Part shown: positions 1-9,477 of the stretch, one piece after another
Layout: each line of letters opens with the position of its first letter
Position numbering within the stretch: position 1 is the stretch's first letter
Source: Drechmeria coniospora
Lineage: Eukaryota; Ascomycota; Sordariomycetes; Hypocreales; Ophiocordycipitaceae
Direction of reading: 5' to 3'
Assembly (NCBI RefSeq): GCF_001625195.1
Contig: NC_054391.1
Coordinates: 868,001-932,000 of the forward strand
DNA length: 64,000 nt
Notes under the pieces: model-generated
The model's database searches: none
What the model saw: only the letters and a program-made list of their open reading frames with translations
Told to the model about the DNA's origin: nothing
Program-made: the position numbers and the translations under genes

Positions 1-3000
1 GTCGAGCTCGAGGCGGTGGAAGGGGGCTGCCACATCCCGGTCAAGTATCGTTCTTCACGGTACTTGGTCATTTCCAACCTAACCATTCTGAAGCTAGCAG
101 CCATGACTGTAATGTACAGTAGGTGCGAAGGCTCAACCAATAGAACGATGAAGCATCAAAACCACGTACGAGTCCATGCATTCCCGGCCATGAAGAGATC
201 CTACCAGGAGCGGCAGGCACGTACAGGCAAATAATCAGCTGCCCTGCCACCATCCTGCAAAGCTCAGCGGCGATGTTGGCCCGACAATACCGCAAGGCGA
301 GGTGCATGTCAAGAGTGTGATTCAACCTCAGACGACAGGCCGGCGTTGGCCATCTTATCGCCGCCGTTCAAGTCCGACCTGTCTCTTTGATTTATTCTCA
401 TAATTGACAGGGCGAGATGCGACAGCTCGACTGGACCGGACCATGGAGGACAGAAAAGTACAAAGCCCATGCACGAGGCTGAGCACGTGTACGATTCAGC
501 CGTGGTAGGCATCGTACTTGGCCGTCTGCCTGCTTGCGTCTCTGGTGTTCACACTGGTACACGTGCATGCGATGGACGAAGCAAAAAGAAACGTCAAAAG
601 AAAGTATATGGGGAGCCACGGGGGGGAGGGGGGGGCAAGGTGTCTATTTGCCCTTTTGCTCCTCTGCTCTGTTGGCACCGTAGAGAATGAGAATGGCGGG
701 AAATCTCCGACTCCCCTTCCTTGGACGTTGTTGGTCACTCGTCGCCTGCAAGCAGTATCCCTGTTGGCGGGGCCCACTCCCCCCATCGGTGGACGGAAGC
801 CATTGGATCAACCAAACTGTCGGGTCATGGTGGGGCGGGAGGAGAAGAGGGGGCAAAGGGGGGGCGTGAGAAATTGCACCTCGGGCTTCCGCCACGAGCT
901 CTGTGGGAAGGAAGGCACGAACTTACACGGACCACCATGTGCAAGTCCAACACCAACAGATGGCCGTACTTGGTACAGGCAAGTGCAGGCAAGTGCAGGC
1001 GAGCGCAGGCGAGCGCAGGCAAGTGCGGGTGGCGAATGCAGGCAAGTGCAGGCGAGCGCAGGCGAGCACAGGCAAGTGTAGGCGAGCACAGGCAAGTGTA
1101 GGCGAGCACAGGCAAGTGTAGGCGAGCACAGGCAAGTGCAGGCGACCGCAGGCAAGTGCAGGCGACCGCAGGCAAGTGCAGGCGACCGCAGGCAAGTGCA
1201 GGCGACCGCAGGCAAGCGCAGGCAATCTCAAGGGATTTGCACCTTCCGGGAGGGGAGAAGCGTATTCATTCCTCGTTTTAGGCGAAAGGCGTCCAACATG
1301 GACGAAAAGCCAACCCTTCATCCGGATAGTGTCCCAGCCAACTTTGATTGGCATTCACCATCACCTACGATATATCCACACGTCCTCGGCCTCGGGGGGG
1401 TGTCGCATTCCGCTCGGCAGCGGCTCGCAGGCGCTGTCCCGCATTGCCGTCCTACGTTGCTGCCCTGCTCTGCCGTTTGATCTGCGCAGCATGGGACAGC
1501 TTGCCGCTGGTTGGAGCACTGAGGATGGTCGAGCCCGAAGCCCAAACGTCGAAATGTCGAGCTGGAACTTGGTGAAGGCGACCATGACGGCACCGAAAAA
1601 GCGCCGGACAGTCATTCCAGCATGACACTCTTGCCCAAGCCGACGATGCGTCGGTGTGGCAAGGCCCGCCCCTGCAAAGAAGTTCTTCTCATGCTTCTGG
1701 ACAGAATTCCGGCGACGGCCAAAGACAGCGAAGCCGAGAATAGGTCCAGATCATCTCGCTTCATCCACCATCGACGCCCATCTCCTCCGCCGCGGCCTAC
1801 CAGACACGAGGATAGTGGGCAGTCGCTATTTTTCTCCTGCATCGAAGAATTCGGCTGCTCCTTGATGGTACTCTGGCTCATCACTCTGGAATTGCATGAC
1901 AATAAATATGACTCGCCACGTGACCGACACACATGGTCTCTTCTGGTCCGATGGATGCTCACCGCCATTGGAAGCGACAGAAGCTAAAGACGGCTGTGAT
2001 TTCTTACGACACTGGTCGGCCGTCTCCATTCCGCCCAAGAAAGTGCATACACGGTCGTGCTTGCTTGGGAGAGGCGTTGCAAACTCCCCGAACAGCACGC
2101 CGTCGCTACTGGCCGTTTCTATCAACGCTTCACGAGACGATCCATTGCCATGCTGGCCACCACCTTCTTGACCCCGACCGAATGACGACGCACAGTTGGT
2201 CTCACTCTCCCTCTCCTTTGCCATTTCAGCCGGTGTTGCGCTCTACAGTCTGTTCGCCAGTCTATTCTTTGGCAACGTAAAGCCCCTTAGCACCCTGCCC
2301 AAGCCGTCGACCGAGAGCGGGTTTTCCTCATACTTTGCTGGTTCATGGGTACGAAGGGGCACAGAAGCCTCGGCTTCGGCCATATTGGCTTTCTGTTTTT
2401 TTCGTCGTCGAGACCTTGGCATTGAGATGAATGGCTGGTTTACGCCCAGCTTGGCGGTCGCGTCTTCTGTCCGATCCGAGGCCGTCCGAATACAGAGGCC
2501 AAGCAGGCCGCCGAACCGTTTCGTTATTTTCGCAAGTCCGACGCTCATCTGAGTCACGGTCCGCGTACTCGGAGATGGGAGCAGGTTGCTCATGAAAGCT
2601 ATCAATACTGGACGATTCGTGTCGAGTGCTTCGTGCAACCAACAAAATGAGGATGCGGCAAACGGCTTGATGTGCAATCTCGAGTGTAATTCACGCACCA
2701 ACCAGGAGCTTTGGCAACACCGTCCAAAACTACTGGGATAGCTGATGCCAATATACATGGGTTCGTCAGTACGGACACGTGCGTGCATGCAGACCCAATG
2801 TCTCGCTGCCATGCATCCGGGCGCTGGCAATCGCCGCCTCTCCTCTGCCGCACGGCGGATCGGTTCCATCATCACTCGCAATCAGGCCCTGCTGGCCTAC
2901 GCCGACGCATAGTCCCTAACAAGTTACCTTCATACGAAGCCATTGTCTTTGACAAGGAGATGCAGTGTAGTTGGTGGGACATGTCGCCGCTGATCCGGGA

Positions 3001-3340
3001 CGCATTCGTGCCGCAGGGGATATGGCAACACCAGATTCCCATTCCAATCTGTCCTTGATATACACGCAATCCTCTTTCACTCATGCTCGATGCCCACTGC
3101 AATTCCTGCAAGGAAGGCGGACCAATCTGAGCCACTTCTTGGCCTTCTGGCTCGCCGCATTGCCACTTGGAGACGAGGGAGCTGCCTCCGCCATCCCAAT
3201 TCGGTGCGATGCCTCATGCATTTTCCCGTTTCCTTCATGCCTCTCGTGCTGCCTCGCAGCGTGCCAATCCGTCGCTGGTTCCACGACGGGTGGAACCGTC
3301 GAGTCGTGGCCATTTCCTGCATCCACTCCCACGGCGCAGC
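1..3340. other. Gene-free left flank
   Basis: No convincing gene was seen on either strand. The open frames are short and overlap one another, and none has a recognisable domain or a splice-consistent extension. The stretch holds the 10-bp minisatellite described separately and otherwise ordinary mixed-composition DNA. It lies downstream of the TFIIA gene, which ends at 3341, so its right end probably includes that gene's 3' untranslated region. A small lineage-specific gene or non-coding RNA cannot be excluded. Confidence 0.6.
975..1228. repeat. 10-bp minisatellite, about 25 units
   Basis: A tandem array of a decamer of the type GCAGGCAAGT / GCAGGCGAGC / GTAGGCGAGC / GCAGGCGACC. Towards the right end two decamers alternate, giving a 20-bp higher-order unit. 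Because 10 is not a multiple of 3 and the units lack stops, several frames stay open across the array on both strands. These apparent Cys/Leu/Ala- or Gln/Ala-rich ORFs are artefacts of the repeat, not genes. Confidence 0.9.
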
Positions 3341-5014
3341 CTACCATTCGTATTCACCAGTGGCTTTGTGAAAGACGTATTCTTTGCCGTTGACGGTGAG
3401 CACGCCGTCCTTGAGCGTGCATTTCCTGCAGGGGCTCTCGTCAGCAACGTCATCCGCACCAGGGTACGTTCCAGACGGGGGGTTCGAGGGCGACTGGGAT
3501 GGCGAAAGAAGCAGAGACGTACCACTTGTTCTTGACGCGCTGGACCTTGTCATACATGCAGAGCATGATGTGGCCCAGGCCTTCGTCGTCGACCTCGTCA
3601 TCGTCGCGGTCGTCCTCGGGGTCGTCGAGATCCGAGTTGATGGCGTCTTCGTCGTCGACGTCGTCGTCGTCGTCGTCTCCGCCGTCGTAAGCGGCCACTC
3701 GGACGCCCTTGTCGTTGCCGCGCCCGGCCGGCGCCGCGCGGTGCTTGGTGACCTCCTTGAGGGGTAGCATCAGGCCACCGGCCTCCATGGCCTTGGCCTT
3801 GGCGGCAATTTGATCGTGCAGCATGCGGTCAATCTCGACTCTGCCGAGCTCCTCCACGTGGCCACCGGCACCTCGCTGAACAAGTACACCTTCAAAGGAA
3901 TCGTCGTCGTCACCGGCTCCGTCGGTCTGGCCGTTCCTGATGTGGCTCGCGGCCTGTCCGGCTGCTTGCGATTGGGACTGATCCCCCTGCTGGCCGAGGT
4001 TCTGGATGGCGTTGATGGAGCCGGCGGCTCTCATGCCGTACTGAAGCTGCAGTTGCTGCGCCGCTCGGTTGGCAGCAACGCTCTTGTTCTCCATGCCGAT
4101 GTAGGTGGGAAACGGGGGTATGGCACCCGGGCCCGAACCAGGCTCTTGTTTGATATTTTCTTGCTTGATTCCCTCCTGCTTGACACCGTTCTGGACGGAG
4201 CCATCGGTGGCGCTGACCATGGGGAGTGGTATCTGCGACGAAAACTGAGTCTGAGCGTGACCCGGGCTCGGCATCAACGGCGCCGCCGCGGGCGCAGGCT
4301 GAGCGGCCTCAACCGGCTGCATAGGCGGCACCGGTTCCGGCTTGGGATCCCAGGGGAAAGCGGCGGCACCGAGCTGGGACAGCTTCTGCTGCCACCCCTA
4401 CAAGCATGGTATTAGCCAGCATGTCAACGGAAGAGGAGCTGTCCGGCTAGTAAAGGTGAAGTTCAAGGCCATGTTCACCACGACGATCAAGGTGAAGGGG
4501 GTATGGAGCGCCGGGGGCCATGGTGCCAGGGGGTAGAAACGGGACCTGCGGGCCAGATGCCAAATCAAGCAGACTAGTGCTTACGAGGCATCCGGGACCC
4601 ATGACGACAGGGTACGGACAAGCACGTGCGGCATCCGGGGGTGTTGTGCAAGTCGTGGGGAGGAAGAGAGAGGCAACGTGAAGGAGGGGGCGTTCCAATC
4701 GAAAGCCGGACGCACCGCAGCGCCGCGCATGGCACCGCATGGCAGCAGAGGCGAGACGGCCAGCGAAAGGACGAGGTTGGATTGGGTTCGTCAAGGGTTT
4801 AAAAAGACGCAGACCCGGTCGATCCGAAGGGGGCAAGTCGGAGGGAGACGGAGACGGAGATGGGAAACGAGACGAGAAGCGAGGCTATCCCTACCTGTCG
4901 CAGCTCTTCGAGCACCGCCTCCTCGACGCCGCTCTCTTCAAAGTCGACGCGCGAGCTGTTGATGACCTCTTCGATGATGGCCTGGTAGACGGTTCCGACG
5001 GCCGAGTTCGACAT
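3341..5014 (-). CDS. TOA1: Transcription initiation factor IIA large subunit (TFIIA alpha/beta, Toa1)
   Basis: Large subunit of TFIIA, which stabilises TBP on promoter DNA for RNA polymerase II. Three exons are read: 4895-5014, 3523-4397 and 3341-3425, giving 359 aa. Exon 1 carries the N-terminal four-helix-bundle segment (VYQAIIEEVINSSRVDFEE, then VLEELRQ). Exon 2 opens with GWQQKLSQLG...FPWDPKPEP, followed by a Gln/Pro/Ala-rich linker and a long Asp/Glu tract near residues 265-290. The last exon completes the beta-barrel end (KNKWKCTLKDGV, VNGKEYVFHKATGEYEW), the usual TFIIA C-terminus. Intron 1 (4398-4894, 497 bp) is unusually long for this genome; intron 2 (3426-3522) is 97 bp. The call rests on the two diagnostic ends being joined in frame. 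Confidence 0.93.
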
Positions 5015-6644
5015 GATGGCGTCTCGTCTCGGTTGATGGTGATGCGGTGCACTCTGTCGTCAGCTGGCAAGCATGTGGCCGCTTCCTCGTCAGCCGTCGC
5101 GTCACTGGCGATTGAGAGCTCACGTCGTGCCCCGAGCAAAACAGCTGTATTCTCTCCGGCTAGCTTTCGGCCTCGGTCTAGCCGTCCAGCCCGGCTCGAT
5201 GCACGCGGCTCACCGGGAGCGAGTCGAACACGAGCCGCTGGAATGGAGTGCTCGAGGCAGAAAGCCTGCCAGTCCCGAATCCTGACGCGATATCCGACGG
5301 GCTTTGCAAGTTCTATCGTACGTCCTCTCGGCTCGATGCTATCTGTGATGCAGTCGATGGTTTTCGTGCGTTCCTCGATCTGCCGACGTTCTGCTGCTCT
5401 GTTTGCTTCAGCTGGGAGTGCAGTGGAGTGGTGAGAGTTGCCTGTGCCAGATAGGAATGGACATGGGAGACACCCATGGAACTAGTTGCTGCTTAGTCAT
5501 TCTCTCGGCCCACGGCCCATAGAGGGCTAGGCCGAATACGACATGCTCGCTGGACATGTACTGTACAGTAAGTACAGTACGGAGTACGTACGGAGTACAT
5601 GCTGCAAGTACAGATTACTGTACGGAGTACATGTACTATACAATACAGTACGGAGTACATGATGTACATGTACTGTACAGTACGGAGTACATGATGTACA
5701 TGTACAGAGCACAGTACAGTACTCCGCATGGAGCACTTTGGAACTCAATAAGTTTTTATCAGGATCGGAACTACGGAGTACTCTGTACATGAACTGTGTA
5801 TTAAAGTACTCCGTAATTGAAGTAATTAATACTCCGTACTCCGTACTCCGTACACCTAATTACTGTACTTGTACAACCAAGTACACCTACAGCACTCCGT
5901 CGTAATGACCTACAACTACACTGCTTACTTAATACTGTAATAATACTCCTCGCATACATTTCACGGAGGACTCAACACCATCACCACTTCATACCAAATA
6001 TCACGCCAAGCCTGCAGGCGGCATGCAGAATCGCAGCATCAACCAGCACTGGCTTAGGCAAGTTCACTGCTGCCGCCCTGTGGATAAAATATTGAGCAGA
6101 AAACTCAAGCTCGCGTACCGCCTTCACGAGGACGAGCGTAGCAGGAACAGGACAAGAGCAGGCAACACCCTCGCGACTGTTGGTTCATCTCCTCACACAG
6201 AGGCGTCAAGGCGGGGGGGGAATGTAAATAAAATTAGATTCAACGTCGAAAATGAAACAAGGTATTCGGCGACGTCGTATGGCTAACCATTGGATTGCTA
6301 CGTACGTCGCCTGCCTATCCTTGCCCGCATGGCTGCCTACCAGACCACTCAACCTCGACGGACCATGTCAAGATTCACCGACGACATGGCGCCATACATA
6401 CAGATGTAAGCTTGCCTCTCCACCTAGCTCGACTGTTCCATTCCATTCCTTCAGCGTGGAGAAGCACTTTCGTACCACGTGCAGATAAGGTGATTGTGCG
6501 CACAGAGTCCCAACCAAGCGCCATGCTCAAAATCACACCGCTTCGTGAAATTGAGGTGTATATGAAACCGTCTGCACTTACCGCTTGGCGAGTTGATTCG
6601 ACGCCCATGCATCCGTCCTTGCATCCATCCGTGCACCCATCCAA
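5015..6644. other. GTAC-rich intergenic spacer between TOA1 and CDC20
   Basis: No gene was seen. From about 5550 to 5930 the DNA is AT-richer and packed with GTAC-centred elements: GTACGGAGTAC, GTACATGTAC, CTGTACAGTAC. At 5831-5853 three ACTCCGT units stand back to back. The left part probably holds the TOA1 promoter and the right part (about 6300-6644) the CDC20 3' untranslated region. ORFs of 60-90 codons here are Tyr/Cys/Val-rich translations of the repeats. Confidence 0.75.
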
Positions 6645-8528
6645 CTACCTGATGGTCATCTGCTTCACCGCGCTGGCCTTGGTCGAGGCGCCGGCACCGC
6701 CGATGGCGCCGGCGCCGCCAGCCTTCTTCTCGAAGATCTTCCAAAACTTCAAGCTTTCGTCGGCCGCTAGCGTGACTGTCAGCATTCGCAGAGGCCAAGG
6801 CGGAAGGGAGGGAGGGAGAGAGGTGGACGCACCGGCCGTCGCCAGCATCTGGCCGTCGGGGCTCAGGCAGCTGTGCAGGACCCGGCTCTCGTGGGCGGGG
6901 ATCTCGACGTTGCGGACGAGCGTCGGGTAGCTCCAGATGCTGAGCGAGTTGTCGGGGAAGCCGCTGGAGCTCACAATCTCCCGGTGGTGGGGGCTCCAGC
7001 GCAGGGACGTGACCTGGGAGCCGGTGTCGATGCTGTTGACGCGGGCGCCCGAGGTCGAGTTCCAGAAGTGGATGTGGCGGTCGTAGGAACCGCCGCCGGT
7101 GGCGAGCAGGTTCATGTTCCAGGGGCACCAGGCGAGCGCCTTGACGGCCGCCTTGTGGTTGGTCTTGGTGAACTTGGGCACCGACAGCGACCGCGCGTCC
7201 CAGATGGACACGAGGTTGTCGTTGCCGCCCGTCGCGAGCTGGGCGCCGTCCGACCGCCACTCGAGGCCGCAAACCTCGGACGTGTGCGAGACGAGCTCGG
7301 CCACCTTGTGGTCGGCCACGCGGACGTCGTGGTTGAAGACGAGGCCGCTCCGGGCCCCGGTGGAGAGCGTGTGCTTGCTCCAGCCCATGACGCCGACCCG
7401 CGTCTCGTGGCCGAACATGCTGCGGATCTTCTGCTTCTCGGCCACGTCCCAGATCTGCACCTCGCCGGTGCCGAGGCCGACGCCGACGTAGGCGCCGTCG
7501 TCGGACCACTTGACGCTGCTGACGTACGTGTCGGCCTGGCTCTCGAGCAGGCAGCTGACGCTACCCTCGTCGGCGGACCAGACGTAGACGCTGCGCTCGA
7601 GCCCGATGGCCACCTGGTTGTTGACGCTCCAGTCGAGCAGGTTGAGGTAGTAGTCGTCGATGAGGCCGGGCGCGTCGAGCACGCGCTCGGGCGCCGTCGC
7701 GATCCGTCGCCGCAGCTGGGCCGAGCTGGCCGTCGCCGGCTTCAGCGGTCGGTTGTACTGCTGGCGCAGGTCGATGGGCTTGGACGACTCGGGCGGCGCC
7801 GGCTTGAACTCGAGGATCCTCGTGTTCAGCTTGACCCCGCACGCGTTGGCCAGGGAATCCTGGTAGGCAACCGTGTTGGGCGACGGCCGCGCGTAGCCGT
7901 CGGCCTCGTCGTCGTCGTCGTTGATGTTCAGGCCCTCGAGCGCCGCCGCCGCGTCGTCGGCCGCCGACGAGAGCACCGACGAGCTGTCGACGTCCCTGTT
8001 CTTGCCTCGTTGCCGGTCACTCGCCGCGAGCTTGCTGGAGCCGACGTTGGAGATGGCCGAGCTGGCCCCTCGGTTGGGGATGAAACGGTCGGCGCCGTAG
8101 CTGAGCGTCGTCTTCTGCAGCTTCTGCCGCAGCTGCGTCTTCCTCGACTTGGAGCTCGCGGGCGTCTTGCCCGTTCCCGTCAGCGTGAAGTCGGACACGC
8201 CCAGCTCGAGCGCCCTGCGGGGGGTCTGAACGGCGCGAGCGATGTTGAACTTGGGCGACTCCCGGTGGCCAGGCTTGGCCCCGGACCGCGAGACGTGAGA
8301 CAAGAGGTTTCCACCGTACGTCGACGACTTTGACGCTGCACGGCAGTCGTTGGTGGCCTGTCCCTCGGCCGTGTATGGAGACGGCGACGAGGGCAGGTTG
8401 ATCGAGACCGACGTGTTCGCCGAAGACAACCGGGGTGACGGCGTGAGAGGCATCCGTCCGCCCGCGGTGCGAGAGGAGAACAGCCCCTTGTGGGACTTGA
8501 GGGGGGTGGATACTGCTGCCGTGGCCAT
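6645..8528 (-). CDS. CDC20: APC/C activator Cdc20 (Slp1-type WD40 protein)
   Basis: Substrate-recruiting co-activator of the anaphase-promoting complex; it triggers securin and mitotic cyclin destruction and is the target of the spindle checkpoint. Two exons (6833-8528, 6645-6766) with a 66-bp intron give 605 aa. The C-box DRFIPNR is at residues 147-153. A KILR-like segment (TRILEF) precedes DAPGLIDDYYLNLLDW and a seven-bladed WD40 propeller. The protein ends MTIR, the Ile-Arg tail that docks on the APC/C. Skipping the intron restores the final blade (TAAADESLKFWKIFE); reading through it would insert a Pro/Leu-rich stretch. The start is set at the second candidate (MATAAV, 8528), because the longer frame begins without a better context. 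DRFIPNR plus the HIHFWN blade favours Cdc20 over its paralogue Cdh1. Confidence 0.95.
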   Translation of the reverse strand: MATAAVSTPLKSHKGLFSSRTAGGRMPLTPSPRLSSANTSVSINLPSSPSPYTAEGQATNDCRAASKSSTYGGNLLSHVSRSGAKPGHRESPKFNIARAVQTPRRALELGVSDFTLTGTGKTPASSKSRKTQLRQKLQKTTLSYGADRFIPNRGASSAISNVGSSKLAASDRQRGKNRDVDSSSVLSSAADDAAAALEGLNINDDDDEADGYARPSPNTVAYQDSLANACGVKLNTRILEFKPAPPESSKPIDLRQQYNRPLKPATASSAQLRRRIATAPERVLDAPGLIDDYYLNLLDWSVNNQVAIGLERSVYVWSADEGSVSCLLESQADTYVSSVKWSDDGAYVGVGLGTGEVQIWDVAEKQKIRSMFGHETRVGVMGWSKHTLSTGARSGLVFNHDVRVADHKVAELVSHTSEVCGLEWRSDGAQLATGGNDNLVSIWDARSLSVPKFTKTNHKAAVKALAWCPWNMNLLATGGGSYDRHIHFWNSTSGARVNSIDTGSQVTSLRWSPHHREIVSSSGFPDNSLSIWSYPTLVRNVEIPAHESRVLHSCLSPDGQMLATAGASTSLPPSLPPWPLRMLTVTLAADESLKFWKIFEKKAGGAGAIGGAGASTKASAVKQMTIR

Positions 8529-8736
8529 GATGACTGACCGACTTTGCGTCGTGTACTGTAGCAATACCCAAGCGAATTTTCCGGCCTCCGGATTGTGCTA
8601 GGACGAGGCTTCGGTAGGCCTCGACGAACTTCAAGAGGCACTAGGCTACTGCTTCTTGCTTCCTCGGTCGTAGTGATTCCTTTATCATCTGCCCAATATC
8701 CGATGAATCGAAGCGGCCGTCACGAAGATGCAAGCG

Positions 8737-8767
<31 letters not shown>

Positions 8768-9477
8768 CGACGAGGTCTAGCGAGCTGCAGTTTGATGGGT
8801 TTCTCGCAAGCCTTCCACGAGAGACGGATGCCTGGAGCAAGGGAAAAGTAACCTCGCCGAGTGCGAAGGCGAGGGGATTTTGCTGTAGGCAAGATTGTGC
8901 TTTTAGAGAGGGTGCAAGAACGCAGAGGGCGTCTCCGTCATTCACCCTTTCCCTTTTATTTACTTTGAGCCCCACCAACCTCATGTCCGGGCAACGGGTT
9001 GCAGGGACCAGGGTCTTGTCTCGGTGGATAGAAACTCCGCTCCGCCATGACGTTGGCGACGCTAACCGCTTTCGTCCCCGAACCTGCCCCTGCCCCATCG
9101 CAGCTTCCGCATGCTGCAATGCTGCAGGGGGAAGGTGCGAAGGGGCGAGGGGCGAAAGGCAGGAACTCGCTAGCGCCAACTACTGGACGAACAGAAATGT
9201 ACGTACCTCGACAGGTACTTACTCCTGCACCCACGGAGTGCTCACATACAGTAGGCAGTTCACCATCACCACGGACTCATCTTTCCGTCCATCTATCGAT
9301 CAATCTACCATACCCATCTACTCCCTCTGTCCACCTTCGGGCACCTCACCCCCTCCTCATCGACCTCGTTCCCGGTGACCTAGCACCGGATTCCGGCGCA
9401 CTCCGCTCGATCGCTCACGTACAGGTCCAGAGAAATGCCCGCGTCCGTGTAGGGTCCCCCCCCCCGACGGAGTGACA
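8529..9477. promoter_or_regulatory. Shared divergent promoter region of CDC20 and the Ral2-like gene
   Basis: The two genes are transcribed away from each other from this 949-bp region, so both promoters lie here. It contains a (GGC)n tract at about 8734-8769 and T/C-rich patches near 9260-9360 before the + strand start. No transcription-factor site could be assigned with confidence. Confidence 0.55.
8734..8769. repeat. (GGC)n microsatellite
   Basis: About a dozen consecutive GGC triplets with one GTG interruption near the end, upstream of CDC20. It generates poly-Ala/Gly/Arg frames that are not genes. Confidence 0.9.

Noticed and set aside
6873..8333. 486-codon plus-strand ORF across CDC20
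   Set aside because: Exact antisense shadow of the CDC20 WD40 exon; Val/Gly/Arg/Ala-rich with no domain. G/C-ending codons keep the opposite frame free of stops.
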